A DNA stretch of 64,000 bases from Pseudomonadota bacterium (GCA_009926615.1 RFOM01000011.1:1-64000); one strand, 5' to 3'; counted from the stretch's first letter, positions 1-9,700 are shown. Numbers and translations: made by a program. The notes: generated by a model from the letters alone, not told the origin.

Positions 1-28
1 AACCGGCAGCTGCCGGTTTTTTTTGGTC
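1..28 (+). terminator. Rho-independent terminator of a gene left of the window
   Basis: An 18-base perfect palindrome of AACCGGCA and its complement with a 2-base centre is followed directly by eight T residues on the plus strand, the standard intrinsic terminator layout. The gene it ends lies outside the window. It may also stop minus-strand transcripts from the tRNA-Pro gene, but the T run favours plus-strand termination. Confidence 0.8.
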
Positions 29-66
29 ATCTCGTAAACAATTGAAATCACATGCCTTAGAAAGGA

Positions 67-141
67 TGGTCGGGGCTGTGGGATTCGAACTCACGACCCT
101 CTGCTCCCAAAACAGATGCGCTACCACTGCGCTAAGCCCCG
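67..141 (-). tRNA. tRNA-Pro (anticodon UGG)
   Basis: Read on the minus strand, this forms a full cloverleaf. The 7-bp acceptor stem is CGGGGCT with AGCCCCG, there is a D-arm with GTGGTAGC, and the T-arm contains GTTCGAATC. The 7-base anticodon loop TTTGGGA gives anticodon TGG. The 3' CCA is encoded at 67-69. It is divergent from the helicase gene downstream on the plus strand. Confidence 0.95.
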
Positions 142-212
142 ACGCGACCCCGTAGTTGCCATAGTTTCAGATCAAGTGCAAGCTCCCCATCTGTAAAAGT
201 AGGGGTTTGACC

Positions 213-2513
213 GTGTCTATTGAACTGACGGCGCTGTTGTCCAAGGTAATCTATGCCTCTCAGGACGGTGCATTTGTGGTGGCCGAGTTTGTCGATTCAA
301 AGTCGGCCAAGCGCTTTCGTGCGAGCGGAAAGACACTCACGGTCGGGAAATTCGATTCCCAGCAGCAGTACAAATTGTTCGGCGACTGGACGACCTCGCC
401 CAAATACGGAGAAACGTTTCAGGTCATTTACAGCGAACCGTTGCGTCCTTCGACGCTCGTCGGGGTCATCCCTTTTCTTGTGAACAACGTGAAGGGAGTG
501 GGCGAAGTCACAGCCAAGAAATTCCTTGAAGCTATAGATGTCCGCACAATCGACGAACTCGTGGATGTCTGCAAAAACCAAAAAGAAAAGGTTTTTGGCT
601 TTTTCAAGACCAAGCGGGACAAGGCGGAACAGGTTATCTCGCTCATCACCGGTGATGAAGTTTACCGCGCCATTATGGTGTTTCTTCACGAACACAACAT
701 CCCGCCGAACTTTGCCAACCGGATTTATGAACGCTACGGTTCCGATGCCATTCATCTCCTCAAAGAAAATCCTTACCGGCTGATTTCAGATTTCAGGAAT
801 GTGGGATTTTTGCGGGCCGATGCGATTGCGTTGAAACTTGGAATTGATCCGATGTCGCGCTTCAGGCTCGAGGCGGCTTTTGTTTATACTCTTGAGCGTG
901 CACACGACGACGGTCATTGTTGTCTTCCGCGCGATGTTCTGATCGAAGGGGCCCGTGATGTTTTGGGGGCAAAGCGCGACGGACGTTTTACCTTTGAGCT
1001 GCTGCTGACCGAGCTGCGTTCCATTTACAAGGAAAACCGCGACAAAGGTGTTCATTCGTTCATCATCCGGTTGCCGGAAAATACTGCGGGCGACGAGAAA
1101 TCTCTGCAGCCGCTGTTCTATTTGCCCGAGGTGTTTGCGCTTGAAAACGCAACCGCCGGCGAATGCGCCCGCCTGCTCGCAAAAGACGGCATCGGCGAGG
1201 ATCATTTTGAAGCCAAATGGCGTGCCGGTGAAATGTCTTTCGCCGAACTCGTTCCGGAGATTCCGTGGCAGAAACTTTCTGATGAACAGGCTGCCGCAGT
1301 TGAGCTTTCTGTCGGTTCGCGTTTCATGGTTCTGACCGGCGGACCCGGGTGCGGCAAAACTTTTGTTCTGAAGGCGATCTACAGGATTCAAAAGGCGCTC
1401 AAAAGGACTGTCGTTTTGTGTGCCCCGACGGGACTCGCAGCCAAGCGCATGACCTCGTCGATTGAAGCTCAGGCGTACACTTTGCATAAAACTCTGCGCA
1501 TCGGTCAGACCGAGGACGGTGCGTCTTCCGAAGGCGGCGAAGGTGCGCTCAAAGATGTTGATGTTGTGATCGTTGACGAGGCTTCCATGCTGAGTCTCGA
1601 TCTGTTCAATACCCTGCTGGAAGCCATGGCTCCGCAGACAAGGCTGATTCTGGTCGGTGACGTCGATCAACTTCCGAGCGTCGGCGCGGGCAATTGTCTG
1701 CGCGATGTTATTGCGTCGCGCGAAGTTCCTGTTGCGCGCCTGACAAAGATTTTTCGGCAATCGAGCGAAAGTCCGATTCCGACAGCTGCCCGCGCGGTCA
1801 TTGAAGGACGCAAGCCGGAATTTTCGCTGGTCAGCAGGACGGCTCATTTTCCGACTCCGCAGTCGCTTGTCCTGATGCCTTGCAGTATTCAGACATTTAC
1901 CGAATTGCTTGTGCCCTTGCTGAAAGAGACCATTCCCAACCTGTACGGACTTGATCCCGTGCGCGATGTTCAGATTCTTGTGCCGATGCGGCGCGGCGAA
2001 GCGGGGCAGGAAAAAATCAACAAACTGCTGCAGGCTGAATTGAATCCGCCCCATCCGGACAAAGACGAAGTGACGGTCGATGAAACCGATGTGTTTCGAG
2101 TCGGCGACAAGGTGATTCAAACGCGCAACAACTACGACAAAGATGTGTTCAACGGCGACCTCGGATTTGTCAGAGCCATTCGCGTCGTGCAGAAAAAAGT
2201 TGAAATGGATGTTGCCTTTGATGATCGGATTGTCCGGCTTGAAGATGAAGATATTGATGATTTGAGCCTGTGCTATTCCATGACCGTCCACAAATCGCAG
2301 GGCTCCGAATTTCCGCTGGTGATCATCCCGATGTTCAGCGCTTATTATTCGATGCTCGATCGCAATCTTTTTTACACTGCTATGACACGTGCCAGTAAAC
2401 ACGCTTTTGTGATCGGTGAAGAGTGGGCCATGAAAAAAGCAGTTGCGACTCAAATTGCTTTAAAACGATATACAGCCCTTGAAAGATTGATTGGGCTCGC
2501 CAAAAACAGTTGA
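213..2513 (+). CDS. recD2: ATP-dependent RecD2-like DNA helicase
   Basis: Superfamily 1B DNA helicase of the RecD2 (stand-alone RecD) type, predicted to unwind DNA 5'-3' in repair. The roughly 370-residue N-terminal part has the helix-hairpin-helix region seen in RecD2 (KGVGEVTAKKFLE near residue 95). The motor then shows Walker A TGGPGCGKT near residue 375, Walker B VIVDEAS near 453 and the C-terminal motif VHKSQGSEF near 694. At about 766 residues it has normal RecD2 length. An in-frame TTG lies at 207, but AGGGG at 201-205 is well spaced only for the GTG at 213, so GTG is preferred. No recB or recC is nearby, which supports RecD2 over RecBCD RecD. Confidence 0.9.
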   Translation: MSIELTALLSKVIYASQDGAFVVAEFVDSKSAKRFRASGKTLTVGKFDSQQQYKLFGDWTTSPKYGETFQVIYSEPLRPSTLVGVIPFLVNNVKGVGEVTAKKFLEAIDVRTIDELVDVCKNQKEKVFGFFKTKRDKAEQVISLITGDEVYRAIMVFLHEHNIPPNFANRIYERYGSDAIHLLKENPYRLISDFRNVGFLRADAIALKLGIDPMSRFRLEAAFVYTLERAHDDGHCCLPRDVLIEGARDVLGAKRDGRFTFELLLTELRSIYKENRDKGVHSFIIRLPENTAGDEKSLQPLFYLPEVFALENATAGECARLLAKDGIGEDHFEAKWRAGEMSFAELVPEIPWQKLSDEQAAAVELSVGSRFMVLTGGPGCGKTFVLKAIYRIQKALKRTVVLCAPTGLAAKRMTSSIEAQAYTLHKTLRIGQTEDGASSEGGEGALKDVDVVIVDEASMLSLDLFNTLLEAMAPQTRLILVGDVDQLPSVGAGNCLRDVIASREVPVARLTKIFRQSSESPIPTAARAVIEGRKPEFSLVSRTAHFPTPQSLVLMPCSIQTFTELLVPLLKETIPNLYGLDPVRDVQILVPMRRGEAGQEKINKLLQAELNPPHPDKDEVTVDETDVFRVGDKVIQTRNNYDKDVFNGDLGFVRAIRVVQKKVEMDVAFDDRIVRLEDEDIDDLSLCYSMTVHKSQGSEFPLVIIPMFSAYYSMLDRNLFYTAMTRASKHAFVIGEEWAMKKAVATQIALKRYTALERLIGLAKNS

Positions 2514-2557
2514 CTTTGCCGGCGAAGCAGCCGGATTTCCGGACCTCAGGAGAGCAG

Positions 2558-3196
2558 GTGTCTAATCCGGTTCCCAAACTGATTCTTCACAGTGACCAAT
2601 CGTTGTCTTTGACCGGCGGGCGGGATGCAGAGTTGCTGCGTTCACTGTCGGGCAGGAAAGCTCCGAGAATTCTGTACATCCCGTCCGCCCGCAGTTCCCG
2701 CCAAAAGGCATTTGATGACGTGCAGTCCTATTATTCGAAACTGGGCTTCCCCGAAGTCACTTTTTTTGAACCGGAAGATCAACCGGCCGACGGCGCAGTT
2801 CGAGCTTTTCAGAATACCGATGTCGTCCATCTTTCCGGAGGCGAAGTCATTGCTTTTGCGAACCGCTTGCGGGTCACAGGTTGCGATCTGCATTTGAAGA
2901 AATTTTTGGACCGCGGCGGGGTTGTTCTCGGAGTGAGTGCCGGTGCGATGATTTTGAGCCGGACTTTTAAGACTTCCGTTTTGTTTCGCGAACGCGGAGA
3001 ATTTCACGGTCTTGGAATTGTGGATTTTGAAATTATCCCGCATGCCTCAGAACATTTTCCGCGCCGTGATTTGATTGACAGGTTTGCAAAGGAAAAATCT
3101 GTGCCGGTTTATGCCATGGATGACGGAGATATTATTACGGTCAACGGCCGAAAGGTTCGCACCTTCGGCTCGCCGACGTATCATTTTCACGAATAG
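2558..3196 (+). CDS. Peptidase S51 family protein (dipeptidase E / cyanophycinase-like)
   Basis: Serine peptidase of family S51, whose members cleave Asp-X dipeptides (PepE) or cyanophycin. The family signature is visible: HLSGGEVIAF at the oxyanion-side strand and nucleophile-elbow GVSAGAM with Ser127, followed by a small-molecule-sized fold of 212 residues, close to PepE length. A longer frame could start at the TTG at 2510 overlapping the recD2 stop. The GTG at 2558 is preferred because AGGAG sits 5 bases upstream. The helicase and peptidase are probably cotranscribed. The precise substrate cannot be told from sequence. Confidence 0.8.
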   Translation: MSNPVPKLILHSDQSLSLTGGRDAELLRSLSGRKAPRILYIPSARSSRQKAFDDVQSYYSKLGFPEVTFFEPEDQPADGAVRAFQNTDVVHLSGGEVIAFANRLRVTGCDLHLKKFLDRGGVVLGVSAGAMILSRTFKTSVLFRERGEFHGLGIVDFEIIPHASEHFPRRDLIDRFAKEKSVPVYAMDDGDIITVNGRKVRTFGSPTYHFHE

Positions 3197-3214
3197 GGCT
3201 GAGCTGTGATTTGA

Positions 3215-3847
3215 TTAATGATCCTCACCGCACAGCTGCCCTTCGTCTTTTTCGATGTACTTGCAGCCACGGATTGAGCCGTCGGGGTTTACAAGAACTT
3301 CCGCACGTGATCCTGAAGCATCCGAGTGTGTTACGTGAAGGATTCCCGAATCATCAAAGCGGAGCCCGCGGATTGAACGCAGAGCGTGGGTTGTATTGGC
3401 GGCAAGGCTCTTTTTGTCAGGCATGACAAAGCTGACGAGCTGAGGCTTGTCGGGAAATGCCGGATTGACCAAAAACAGCATCGAAAAATCGGTTTCGGCA
3501 AAAATGAAAGAACGCACTCCGACGGCTACAATATGGGTCCTCGGATTTTGTGCGACGTCGAAAATCCACGTTCCTGTGAGTTTTTGAGTGCTCGTCCGTC
3601 CGGTGTCGGGATCCGGCACATTGGTGACAAGCGCCTGCAGGTCTTTGGCATAGATGTGCGCAAAGTCTTTGGTTCCGGCGGTGATGTGCACCGATGTTCT
3701 GTCTTCGGAAATGTCGGGGCGCTGATCGGTCGACTGAACAGCTGAGGACACCTGCTGCGAAATTGATCCGCACGAGGTCAGAGTGGTTCCTGCCAGAGCA
3801 GCAGCAGCGGCAAGGACAAAAAAGCGACTGAATTGATTCTGTTTCAT
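3215..3847 (-). CDS. Predicted outer-membrane lipoprotein, function unknown
   Basis: I do not recognise a family. The N-terminus is a lipoprotein signal: MKQNQ, a hydrophobic Ala-rich stretch and lipobox LTSC with Cys about residue 26. The +2 residue is Gly, so outer-membrane sorting is expected by the E. coli rule. The rest, about 180 residues, has beta-rich segments such as GTWIFDVAQN and RTHIVAVGVRSFIFAE, suggesting a repeated strand or propeller-like fold. The start at 3847 is chosen over an upstream in-frame ATG at 3889 because GGAGG precedes it and it gives a proper signal peptide. It is convergent with the S51 peptidase and divergent from the trypsin-like gene. Confidence 0.75.
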   Translation of the reverse strand: MKQNQFSRFFVLAAAAALAGTTLTSCGSISQQVSSAVQSTDQRPDISEDRTSVHITAGTKDFAHIYAKDLQALVTNVPDPDTGRTSTQKLTGTWIFDVAQNPRTHIVAVGVRSFIFAETDFSMLFLVNPAFPDKPQLVSFVMPDKKSLAANTTHALRSIRGLRFDDSGILHVTHSDASGSRAEVLVNPDGSIRGCKYIEKDEGQLCGEDH

Positions 3848-4060
3848 GGGTCGAACCTCCAATTCGATAATTCGAAAAGATGTATGCACGAAGCTCTGAC
3901 AGCAAACCTAATGCCATTGTTAACCCCAAGCTTTTCGGTATATTGAGGCATTTCAAAGTGTCGAACGACTTTACACTGTATTTTTGGACGGGGATTCCGA
4001 ATCTCTCCTTACCGCGGCTGGCTCTCTGAAAGGTGTGCCCACGGCTGTTTCGGGGGTTGA

Positions 4061-5164
4061 ATGCTTGTTTGCCGACGTCGTTGGCCGAAATGGCGATTAT
4101 TGTTGGCCGCGGCGGTTTTGCCGCTGGTCTCATGCGGCAATTTCAAGCCGGCAGTGCAGATTTGCATAACCGAGCAATCGGACAACCCGTCCGAAGATTC
4201 AAATTCACTCATCGCAGATCCCTCTGAGCATGCGGAAGTCGTGCACCGGCTGACGAACGCACAAATTCCGACGGCACAAGATTCTGCTTCAAATGGTACC
4301 GTGGGGCTCTTGGTTCGGCTGACGTTTGAAGACGAATCGAGCCGAAGTGCCGTTTGCACCGGTGTGGTTGCCGCGAGGAATTTGCTTTTGACCGCTGCGC
4401 ACTGTTTCACAGACACGCGCAGAGGCAAGGTTATCGAAGCGGGAGGGTGGGTCTTCACCGGTCCGCAGATTGATTTTCGGAACCCGTCGGCCGGACTGGC
4501 GATTCTGCAGGTCGCCTTGCATCCGCAATGGAACGGCTGGTTTCATGATTTGGCCTTGGTGACTGTTGCTCATGATTTTCCGGACTCATTTGCTGTTCCG
4601 GCATTCGTTCGGGATGTAAGTGATGCTTTGAACGGTCAGGCCGTTTCACTGTTCGGATACGGAATATCGGGCGACGGCAGGAGCGATTCGGGCACGCTGA
4701 GAAAGGCAGAATCGGCCGTGTTCAACCTGATTCAGACTCAGAATTATCCAAAAACAGTTCTGGAAAATCAGGTGAGAATCAAAGGTGCAGCTGCTCCTGT
4801 GAGTCAGGCATGCACGGGTGATTCCGGAGGTCCTGCGTATTTAAAGTCCAGTGGAGCGCTCTTGGCGCTCGTCTCCGGAATGAACATCACAATTCAGCAG
4901 AATTTGAGCTGCAGCGCCGGCGATGCCAACTACACTTTGTTGTCACCTTATTCGGGCTGGATTGAAACGGTCGCGGGCGTTCCGTTAAATACCTCAGCAC
5001 AGGCTGCGGCTGCCAAAGATACGCCCCGAGCTGCGATTGCCGAAAAGGATGCGAATGCAACAGGCTTTGTTGTGCGTCCGACGCAGGCCATGATTGACCA
5101 AGGCCGAAATCAGCAGACGACCTCCTTTGAAACATCTTCAGCCGAGTCGAAAACATGTGAATAA
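4061..5164 (+). CDS. Trypsin-like serine protease lipoprotein (family S1)
   Basis: Exported S1 (chymotrypsin-fold) endopeptidase. The catalytic triad is complete: His114 in LTAAHCF, Asp163 in HDLALV and Ser255 in TGDSGGP. A short N-terminus with three Arg, a hydrophobic core and lipobox LVSC marks a lipoprotein with Gly at +2, so it probably sits on the outer membrane. After the protease domain there is a tail of about 65 residues, rich in Ala, Thr and Gln, without recognisable fold. Length is 367 residues. It is divergent from the lipoprotein at 3215-3847. The role (nutrition, predation or envelope turnover) cannot be decided from sequence. Confidence 0.88.
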   Translation: MLVCRRRWPKWRLLLAAAVLPLVSCGNFKPAVQICITEQSDNPSEDSNSLIADPSEHAEVVHRLTNAQIPTAQDSASNGTVGLLVRLTFEDESSRSAVCTGVVAARNLLLTAAHCFTDTRRGKVIEAGGWVFTGPQIDFRNPSAGLAILQVALHPQWNGWFHDLALVTVAHDFPDSFAVPAFVRDVSDALNGQAVSLFGYGISGDGRSDSGTLRKAESAVFNLIQTQNYPKTVLENQVRIKGAAAPVSQACTGDSGGPAYLKSSGALLALVSGMNITIQQNLSCSAGDANYTLLSPYSGWIETVAGVPLNTSAQAAAAKDTPRAAIAEKDANATGFVVRPTQAMIDQGRNQQTTSFETSSAESKTCE

Positions 5165-5351
5165 GATTCGGCGTGCAGCAGGTGTCCCAGTGACAGGCTG
5201 CTTTCCGGTCTAATGTCGGACAATCGTCAATGATTTATCTTTTCTCTGTTGAATTTTGCGGGCCCGAAAATTGCGGGTAAAGAAAAAGAATTGCTAATCT
5301 TTGTTAAACCGTGAATGTCCGCATGAATTTTCGTGATCAGGAAGAGTCATT

Positions 5352-7277
5352 ATGAGGTCCTACGATTTTTTTGCAGCGCAGGATAATGCGCGCCGCAGAA
5401 GTTTTTGGCTGAGAATTGTGTTTCTCATATCGCTTGTGATTTTTTCGGCTGTGACAGGATTTTGTATCTCGTATTTGTTGAGCATCGACGTTAAAGAAAA
5501 CAGAATGTCTTCGAATCTCGTTCTCCCCGACGTTTCCGAGGTTCAGTTCTTTTTACCGGCAATTTTCGTTTTTTTGATCATCATGCTCGGAGCAGCAGTC
5601 TCCGGCCGAAGAATCAAAAAAATGGGGATCGAAGGATTTTTGGAGTTTTCAGGAGCCGAACGCATTCTTGCACCGTTCAAAGACAGCTTCTGTCAGCAAT
5701 GCCACAATGTCGTACACGAAATGTCGGTTGCCAGCGGTGTTCCGTTTCCGAAACTTTTTTATCTTCCGAGAGACAATTCAATTAATGCATTTACGGCAGG
5801 AACAACGACAAGTGACATTTGCATTGTTGTGACAGCCGGTGCCGTGCAGCATCTGTCACGTGCCGAATTGCAGGGTGTGATAGCCCATGAATTCAGTCAT
5901 ATTCTGAACGGAGACGTAAAAACAAATATTGATCTTGTCTCATGGATACACGGATATTCCTTTATTTCGATGATGGGCCGGCCTTTGATGGATAGAAGAC
6001 GTATTGATATCATGACGGCGGTCGGATTTTTTCTGCTGGTTGCGGGTTTTTTGGGAGAGTTTGCCGCTGCCATAATTCGTTCGGGATATTCAGTTCAGCG
6101 TGAATGGCTGGCCGATGCTGCGGCCGTCCAGTTCACCCGCAATCCTGAGGGACTTCGCGGAGCACTGCAAAAAGTTGATCTCAACGTGGACAAAAGAATT
6201 ATCGGATTAAGAGATTCCGACAGTTTTGCGCATATGTTCTTTACCGACGGTATTGACAGGTTTTTATCAAACCTGTTCAGGACGCATCCGCCGCTGCAGG
6301 ACAGAATTCGTTCGCTTGGACTGAGCCGCTACAACTCGCCTGCCGACACAGTTCATTTCAAGCCCCGCAACAAACAAGTTGACTCAGATGTTTCACAGGA
6401 GACCCGTTCGGGCAAACCGGCGAATTCGGGACAGGGCTTGGCGCAGAAGGACACTTCGTTCAACCCCTCCGCGGTTGGCCGTGCGGGTCAATTCGACGCT
6501 GAATCAGTTGCATTTGCGGCAACGGTTCTGCAGGAATTGCCGAGCCGTTTTTCGGAAGATCTTCATGTGCCGCTTAAAGCAAGAGGTATCGTTGCGGCTG
6601 CTGTTGTGTTTTACGGTTCCTCGGATCGCAACGCAGTGATTTTGGAAATTTCATCGAGAAACCTTTTTTCGCAGGCGATCACGGATTATATCCGCGACGA
6701 TGTGTTTCCGCTTCTGAAAAGAGTGAACTTTTTGCAGGGACTTGCATTGATGGATTTGGCCTGCGAGCAACTCGGCAGACAGAAGAATCTGAACAAATTT
6801 GATTTTCTTCTGACTCTGATTGCGATCGTTAAAAATGACGGCAACACAACTCCGCAGGAATTGGTCATGTTGATTTACGGGATTTCCAGATTACTGTCGT
6901 CTTTGGAAATGCAACGGATTGGAGTGTCGGAAGGACAGGCTGATCCGCGCAGTGATATTGCTCAGCTGACTGCTTTTGTGGCCCACGCGGGTGCTCCTGA
7001 CAATCTTTCCAAAGCCGGCAATGCTTATGAACTCGCTATGGGGCAGTTTGGCTGGCCTCACCAGCCGTTGCCGCCCGTAGCCGGATTGCAAACCGAAGCC
7101 CTGCTCAGGGCAGTGGGACATATCCGCGGAACACCGCCAAAGACTCAAAAGAAGTTTTTGACCGCAATTGCTCAGGCGATTTCGCTGGATAAACAAATCA
7201 ATGCTGCCGAGCATGCGTTGCTGCGGGCGATTTGCACCAGTCTGGGGTGTCCGTTACCGCTCGAGGGCCGGAGCTAA
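5352..7277 (+). CDS. M48 (HtpX-like) membrane zinc metalloprotease with C-terminal TerB-like extension
   Basis: Integral-membrane metalloprotease of family M48. Two N-terminal membrane segments (about residues 20-45 and 70-90) precede the zinc motif HEFSH with His179, Glu180 and His183. Further hydrophobic segments follow near residues 215-245, with a downstream EWLADAAA segment giving the third zinc ligand. Residues 1-330 resemble HtpX-type proteases. The remaining 300 residues hold a linker and an all-alpha region ending in DKQINAAEHALLRAI, which looks like a TerB-type fold. At 641 residues it is about twice HtpX length. The start ATG at 5352 follows GGAAGAG. It probably acts in inner-membrane protein quality control. 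Confidence 0.85.
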   Translation: MRSYDFFAAQDNARRRSFWLRIVFLISLVIFSAVTGFCISYLLSIDVKENRMSSNLVLPDVSEVQFFLPAIFVFLIIMLGAAVSGRRIKKMGIEGFLEFSGAERILAPFKDSFCQQCHNVVHEMSVASGVPFPKLFYLPRDNSINAFTAGTTTSDICIVVTAGAVQHLSRAELQGVIAHEFSHILNGDVKTNIDLVSWIHGYSFISMMGRPLMDRRRIDIMTAVGFFLLVAGFLGEFAAAIIRSGYSVQREWLADAAAVQFTRNPEGLRGALQKVDLNVDKRIIGLRDSDSFAHMFFTDGIDRFLSNLFRTHPPLQDRIRSLGLSRYNSPADTVHFKPRNKQVDSDVSQETRSGKPANSGQGLAQKDTSFNPSAVGRAGQFDAESVAFAATVLQELPSRFSEDLHVPLKARGIVAAAVVFYGSSDRNAVILEISSRNLFSQAITDYIRDDVFPLLKRVNFLQGLALMDLACEQLGRQKNLNKFDFLLTLIAIVKNDGNTTPQELVMLIYGISRLLSSLEMQRIGVSEGQADPRSDIAQLTAFVAHAGAPDNLSKAGNAYELAMGQFGWPHQPLPPVAGLQTEALLRAVGHIRGTPPKTQKKFLTAIAQAISLDKQINAAEHALLRAICTSLGCPLPLEGRS

Positions 7278-7329
7278 TATCTTCATAGTGCCGGTTTCCG
7301 AGCTGATTTTTTGGTTAAGTGATTCCGAA

Positions 7330-8205
7330 TTAAAGTTTGTTGAGCAGTCCGCGCGCGGTCAAAGCCTCAAAAACCCGCTCTGCCCACAGGCGCGCACCGG
7401 CGCCCTGAGGATGCAGTCCCATCGGGTCGGCAGAAACTGAACTGCGCATTTTTTGAAGGTCCGAATCGTTTTTCAGAACATCTCCGCCGACGGAATAGCT
7501 GTCGATGAGTTCGCAGGTCTTGCCGGTTTGATTTTTAATGTCCGTGAGTGCCGCTTTGATATTTGCAATCAGATTGCGTTTGTCGGCAAAGCGGCCGGTT
7601 CCCTCGGTCGGAGTGACAAATGCACACGTTGCTCCGCTGTTCAGAATGGGTTTAACGAGCAGAGGAAGTTCGCTGCGCACCGATGCGGGATCGTAAAAAT
7701 GGTTATCGCCAAGCGTCAAAATAAACAGGTCGGCATGTGAATTTCTTTTCAGTATCGCACTGACGGGTTCCGTTCGCCGGCCGCCCTGCATGGACGGTGC
7801 ACAGCTGCGGGACTCTCCGTATGAGTCGCATCCGTAATACGCGTTTGCAGGGATTGGCGAGAATCCGCCGTAAATCCAGCTGCCAATCCGTGCCGAACTT
7901 GCGGCCCCAAAGAAAACGAGCTGTTGTTCGGATGCAAAGCGAATAAGTTCCGATAACCTTTGCCCGTATCCGCCAGTGGACTGAGAATCGCCAATCACGG
8001 CGACCTGTCGGATATTTTCCGCTGTCGGCCTGCTTGGTGCTGCCGTTGAACTTTGCAGGGGATGAGTATCGTCCTGTTTATTGGAAGAATTGTCTGTGTT
8101 CCCCTGCGTCGCGGGAAGGCAGGCCGTCACATAAGCGGCGGCCGAGAAAGCCAGCATCGCAGTTGTTTTTCGGGATATTTTTTTGAGTTCGAACGGAAAC
8201 TTCAT
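7330..8205 (-). CDS. SGNH/GDSL-type hydrolase lipoprotein
   Basis: Predicted exported esterase or acyl hydrolase of the SGNH superfamily. Block I is VAVIGDSQSTGGYG with the nucleophile Ser, block III-like TLGDNHF contains the Asn, and the C-terminal GLHPQGAGARLWAE carries the catalytic His. The N-terminus has a signal segment with lipobox-like VTAC, then a Ser/Thr/Gln-rich linker of about 40 residues before the domain. Length is 291 residues. Likely substrates of such envelope enzymes include acylated glycans of the cell wall, but this is not determined here. It lies 143 bp downstream of the aminotransferase on the same strand and is convergent with the M48 gene. Confidence 0.8.
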   Translation of the reverse strand: MKFPFELKKISRKTTAMLAFSAAAYVTACLPATQGNTDNSSNKQDDTHPLQSSTAAPSRPTAENIRQVAVIGDSQSTGGYGQRLSELIRFASEQQLVFFGAASSARIGSWIYGGFSPIPANAYYGCDSYGESRSCAPSMQGGRRTEPVSAILKRNSHADLFILTLGDNHFYDPASVRSELPLLVKPILNSGATCAFVTPTEGTGRFADKRNLIANIKAALTDIKNQTGKTCELIDSYSVGGDVLKNDSDLQKMRSSVSADPMGLHPQGAGARLWAERVFEALTARGLLNKL

Positions 8206-8348
8206 GGCCGGCTCCCTTCATGGGCTGCATGAGGGAGTTAACTGCAAGAACAGTGCCAAAGTTAAAGACCCGAAATAATTCTTCCTGAGGCTGGATCGGG
8301 TGGCCAACGTGTGTTCACGCGTCAAATCCATTAACGGCGATTCCGCCT

Positions 8349-9551
8349 TCAGCGGAGCGGGCCGCCGCTCAGGAGCTGGCGAAGAACAACGGAGCCTTCT
8401 TTGACCATTTGGGTTGAACAACTGAAGGAGAAGCGGATCGAATCTGCGCAGGTTGCGCCGAAGGCATCCCCCGGCGAACTTCCCATTCCGAGTCCAGCCA
8501 GAGTATTTGAAAGCTCGTCGGCATCCTTCACATTCAGCCGCTTGTAAATGCTCGGCTGCAGTGTGGCCCACACAAAAAAGCTGCCTTGCGGCACAAAGGG
8601 TGTAATTCCCTGAATTCCGGTCAGTGCTTCAATCATAATGTCGCGGCGCTGCTGATATTCGCCGAGCATTCTGCCGATGTTACTTTGATCGCCTTCAACG
8701 GCCGCGAGTGCCGTCCACTGTGCGACACTGTTTACGCCGTTGATGCTGCAGCGCATGATTTTGTGCAGGCGCTCCATCAGGACCGGATCAACAGCAGTCA
8801 GGTAGCCGGTTCGGAGTCCGCTCATGGCATGACTTTTTGAGAAACTGAAAATCGACACGATTTTGTGCTGGTAATCGGGTGCGAGCGATCCGATTGAGAT
8901 GTGTTTGTTGGGAGCAAAAATCACATCTTCGTAGGCTTCGTCGGAAATAATCCAGAGGTCACGCTCTTTGGCCATTCGAATAATTTCGAGCAGCGTTGCC
9001 TTTGGCAGGACTGCGCCGGTGGGGTTGTGCGGCGTGTTCAAAAAGATTGCTTTGGTTTTGGATGTCAGGCGCTTTTCAATTTCCTGCGGAAGATACTGGA
9101 AACCTGTTTCTTCGCGCAGCGGCACTGCGACAGGAACGCCCCGAGCGACCTTGATGTTCTCAACAACTTCAGTCCACATCGGGTCCGGAACGATAACTTC
9201 GTCACCCGCCTGCACAAGACATTGGAAGGCACAAAAAAGCGCGTGCATCGCACCGTTGGTAACAAAAACATTCTCAAACGACGGAAGTTCGATGTTGTTT
9301 TTGGTCGCGAGTTTGTTTTTCAGCGCCTTGCGCAGTTCTGGGATTCCTGCATTGGGAATGTAGTGGGTTTTTTCTTCGTCGGCCGCTTTTTTAAGTGCTG
9401 CCGTCACATGGGGAGCGAGACCGAAGTTCGGATCTCCGGATTCAAAACGAAACACCTTTTTGCCTTCGGCCTGAGCTTTCAGAATTCTTTCGCGGATTTG
9501 CACGATTTTGCCGAGCGAGAGCGAATCGAGAAAGTGTGTCCCGTGTTGCAT
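8349..9551 (-). CDS. PLP-dependent class I/II aminotransferase (aspartate aminotransferase-like)
   Basis: Fold-type I pyridoxal-phosphate aminotransferase of 400 residues, the usual size. The PLP lysine is Lys239 in the motif SFSKSHAMSGLRTG. Other family marks are NTPHNPTGAV for the cofactor loop and SDEAYEDVIF with the Asp and Tyr that hold PLP, plus RFSFSCS near the end with the carboxylate-binding Arg. The longer open frame reaches 9764, but the ATG at 9551 is preceded by GGAGG and matches family N-termini. No amino-acid biosynthesis genes are adjacent, so the physiological substrate (Asp, aromatic or other) is open. Confidence 0.88.
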   Translation of the reverse strand: MQHGTHFLDSLSLGKIVQIRERILKAQAEGKKVFRFESGDPNFGLAPHVTAALKKAADEEKTHYIPNAGIPELRKALKNKLATKNNIELPSFENVFVTNGAMHALFCAFQCLVQAGDEVIVPDPMWTEVVENIKVARGVPVAVPLREETGFQYLPQEIEKRLTSKTKAIFLNTPHNPTGAVLPKATLLEIIRMAKERDLWIISDEAYEDVIFAPNKHISIGSLAPDYQHKIVSIFSFSKSHAMSGLRTGYLTAVDPVLMERLHKIMRCSINGVNSVAQWTALAAVEGDQSNIGRMLGEYQQRRDIMIEALTGIQGITPFVPQGSFFVWATLQPSIYKRLNVKDADELSNTLAGLGMGSSPGDAFGATCADSIRFSFSCSTQMVKEGSVVLRQLLSGGPLR

Positions 9552-9700
9552 GAGCTGCCTCCGAAAAGTGTCCGTGTATATTGCTTGTTCTCTAGCCCGA
9601 AGACCCGCTCGCATGTCAATGCCCTGACTGCTGAAATAGCCCTGCGGGCTGATTTTGTGATGCACTTTTATCAGTCGGACGAAGTGCGGGAGCTCATGAG

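Noticed and set aside
786..2453. 555-codon open frame on the minus strand
   Set aside because: It lies entirely opposite the RecD2 gene, which has full helicase motifs. It has no recognisable protein sequence and is a typical antisense shadow.
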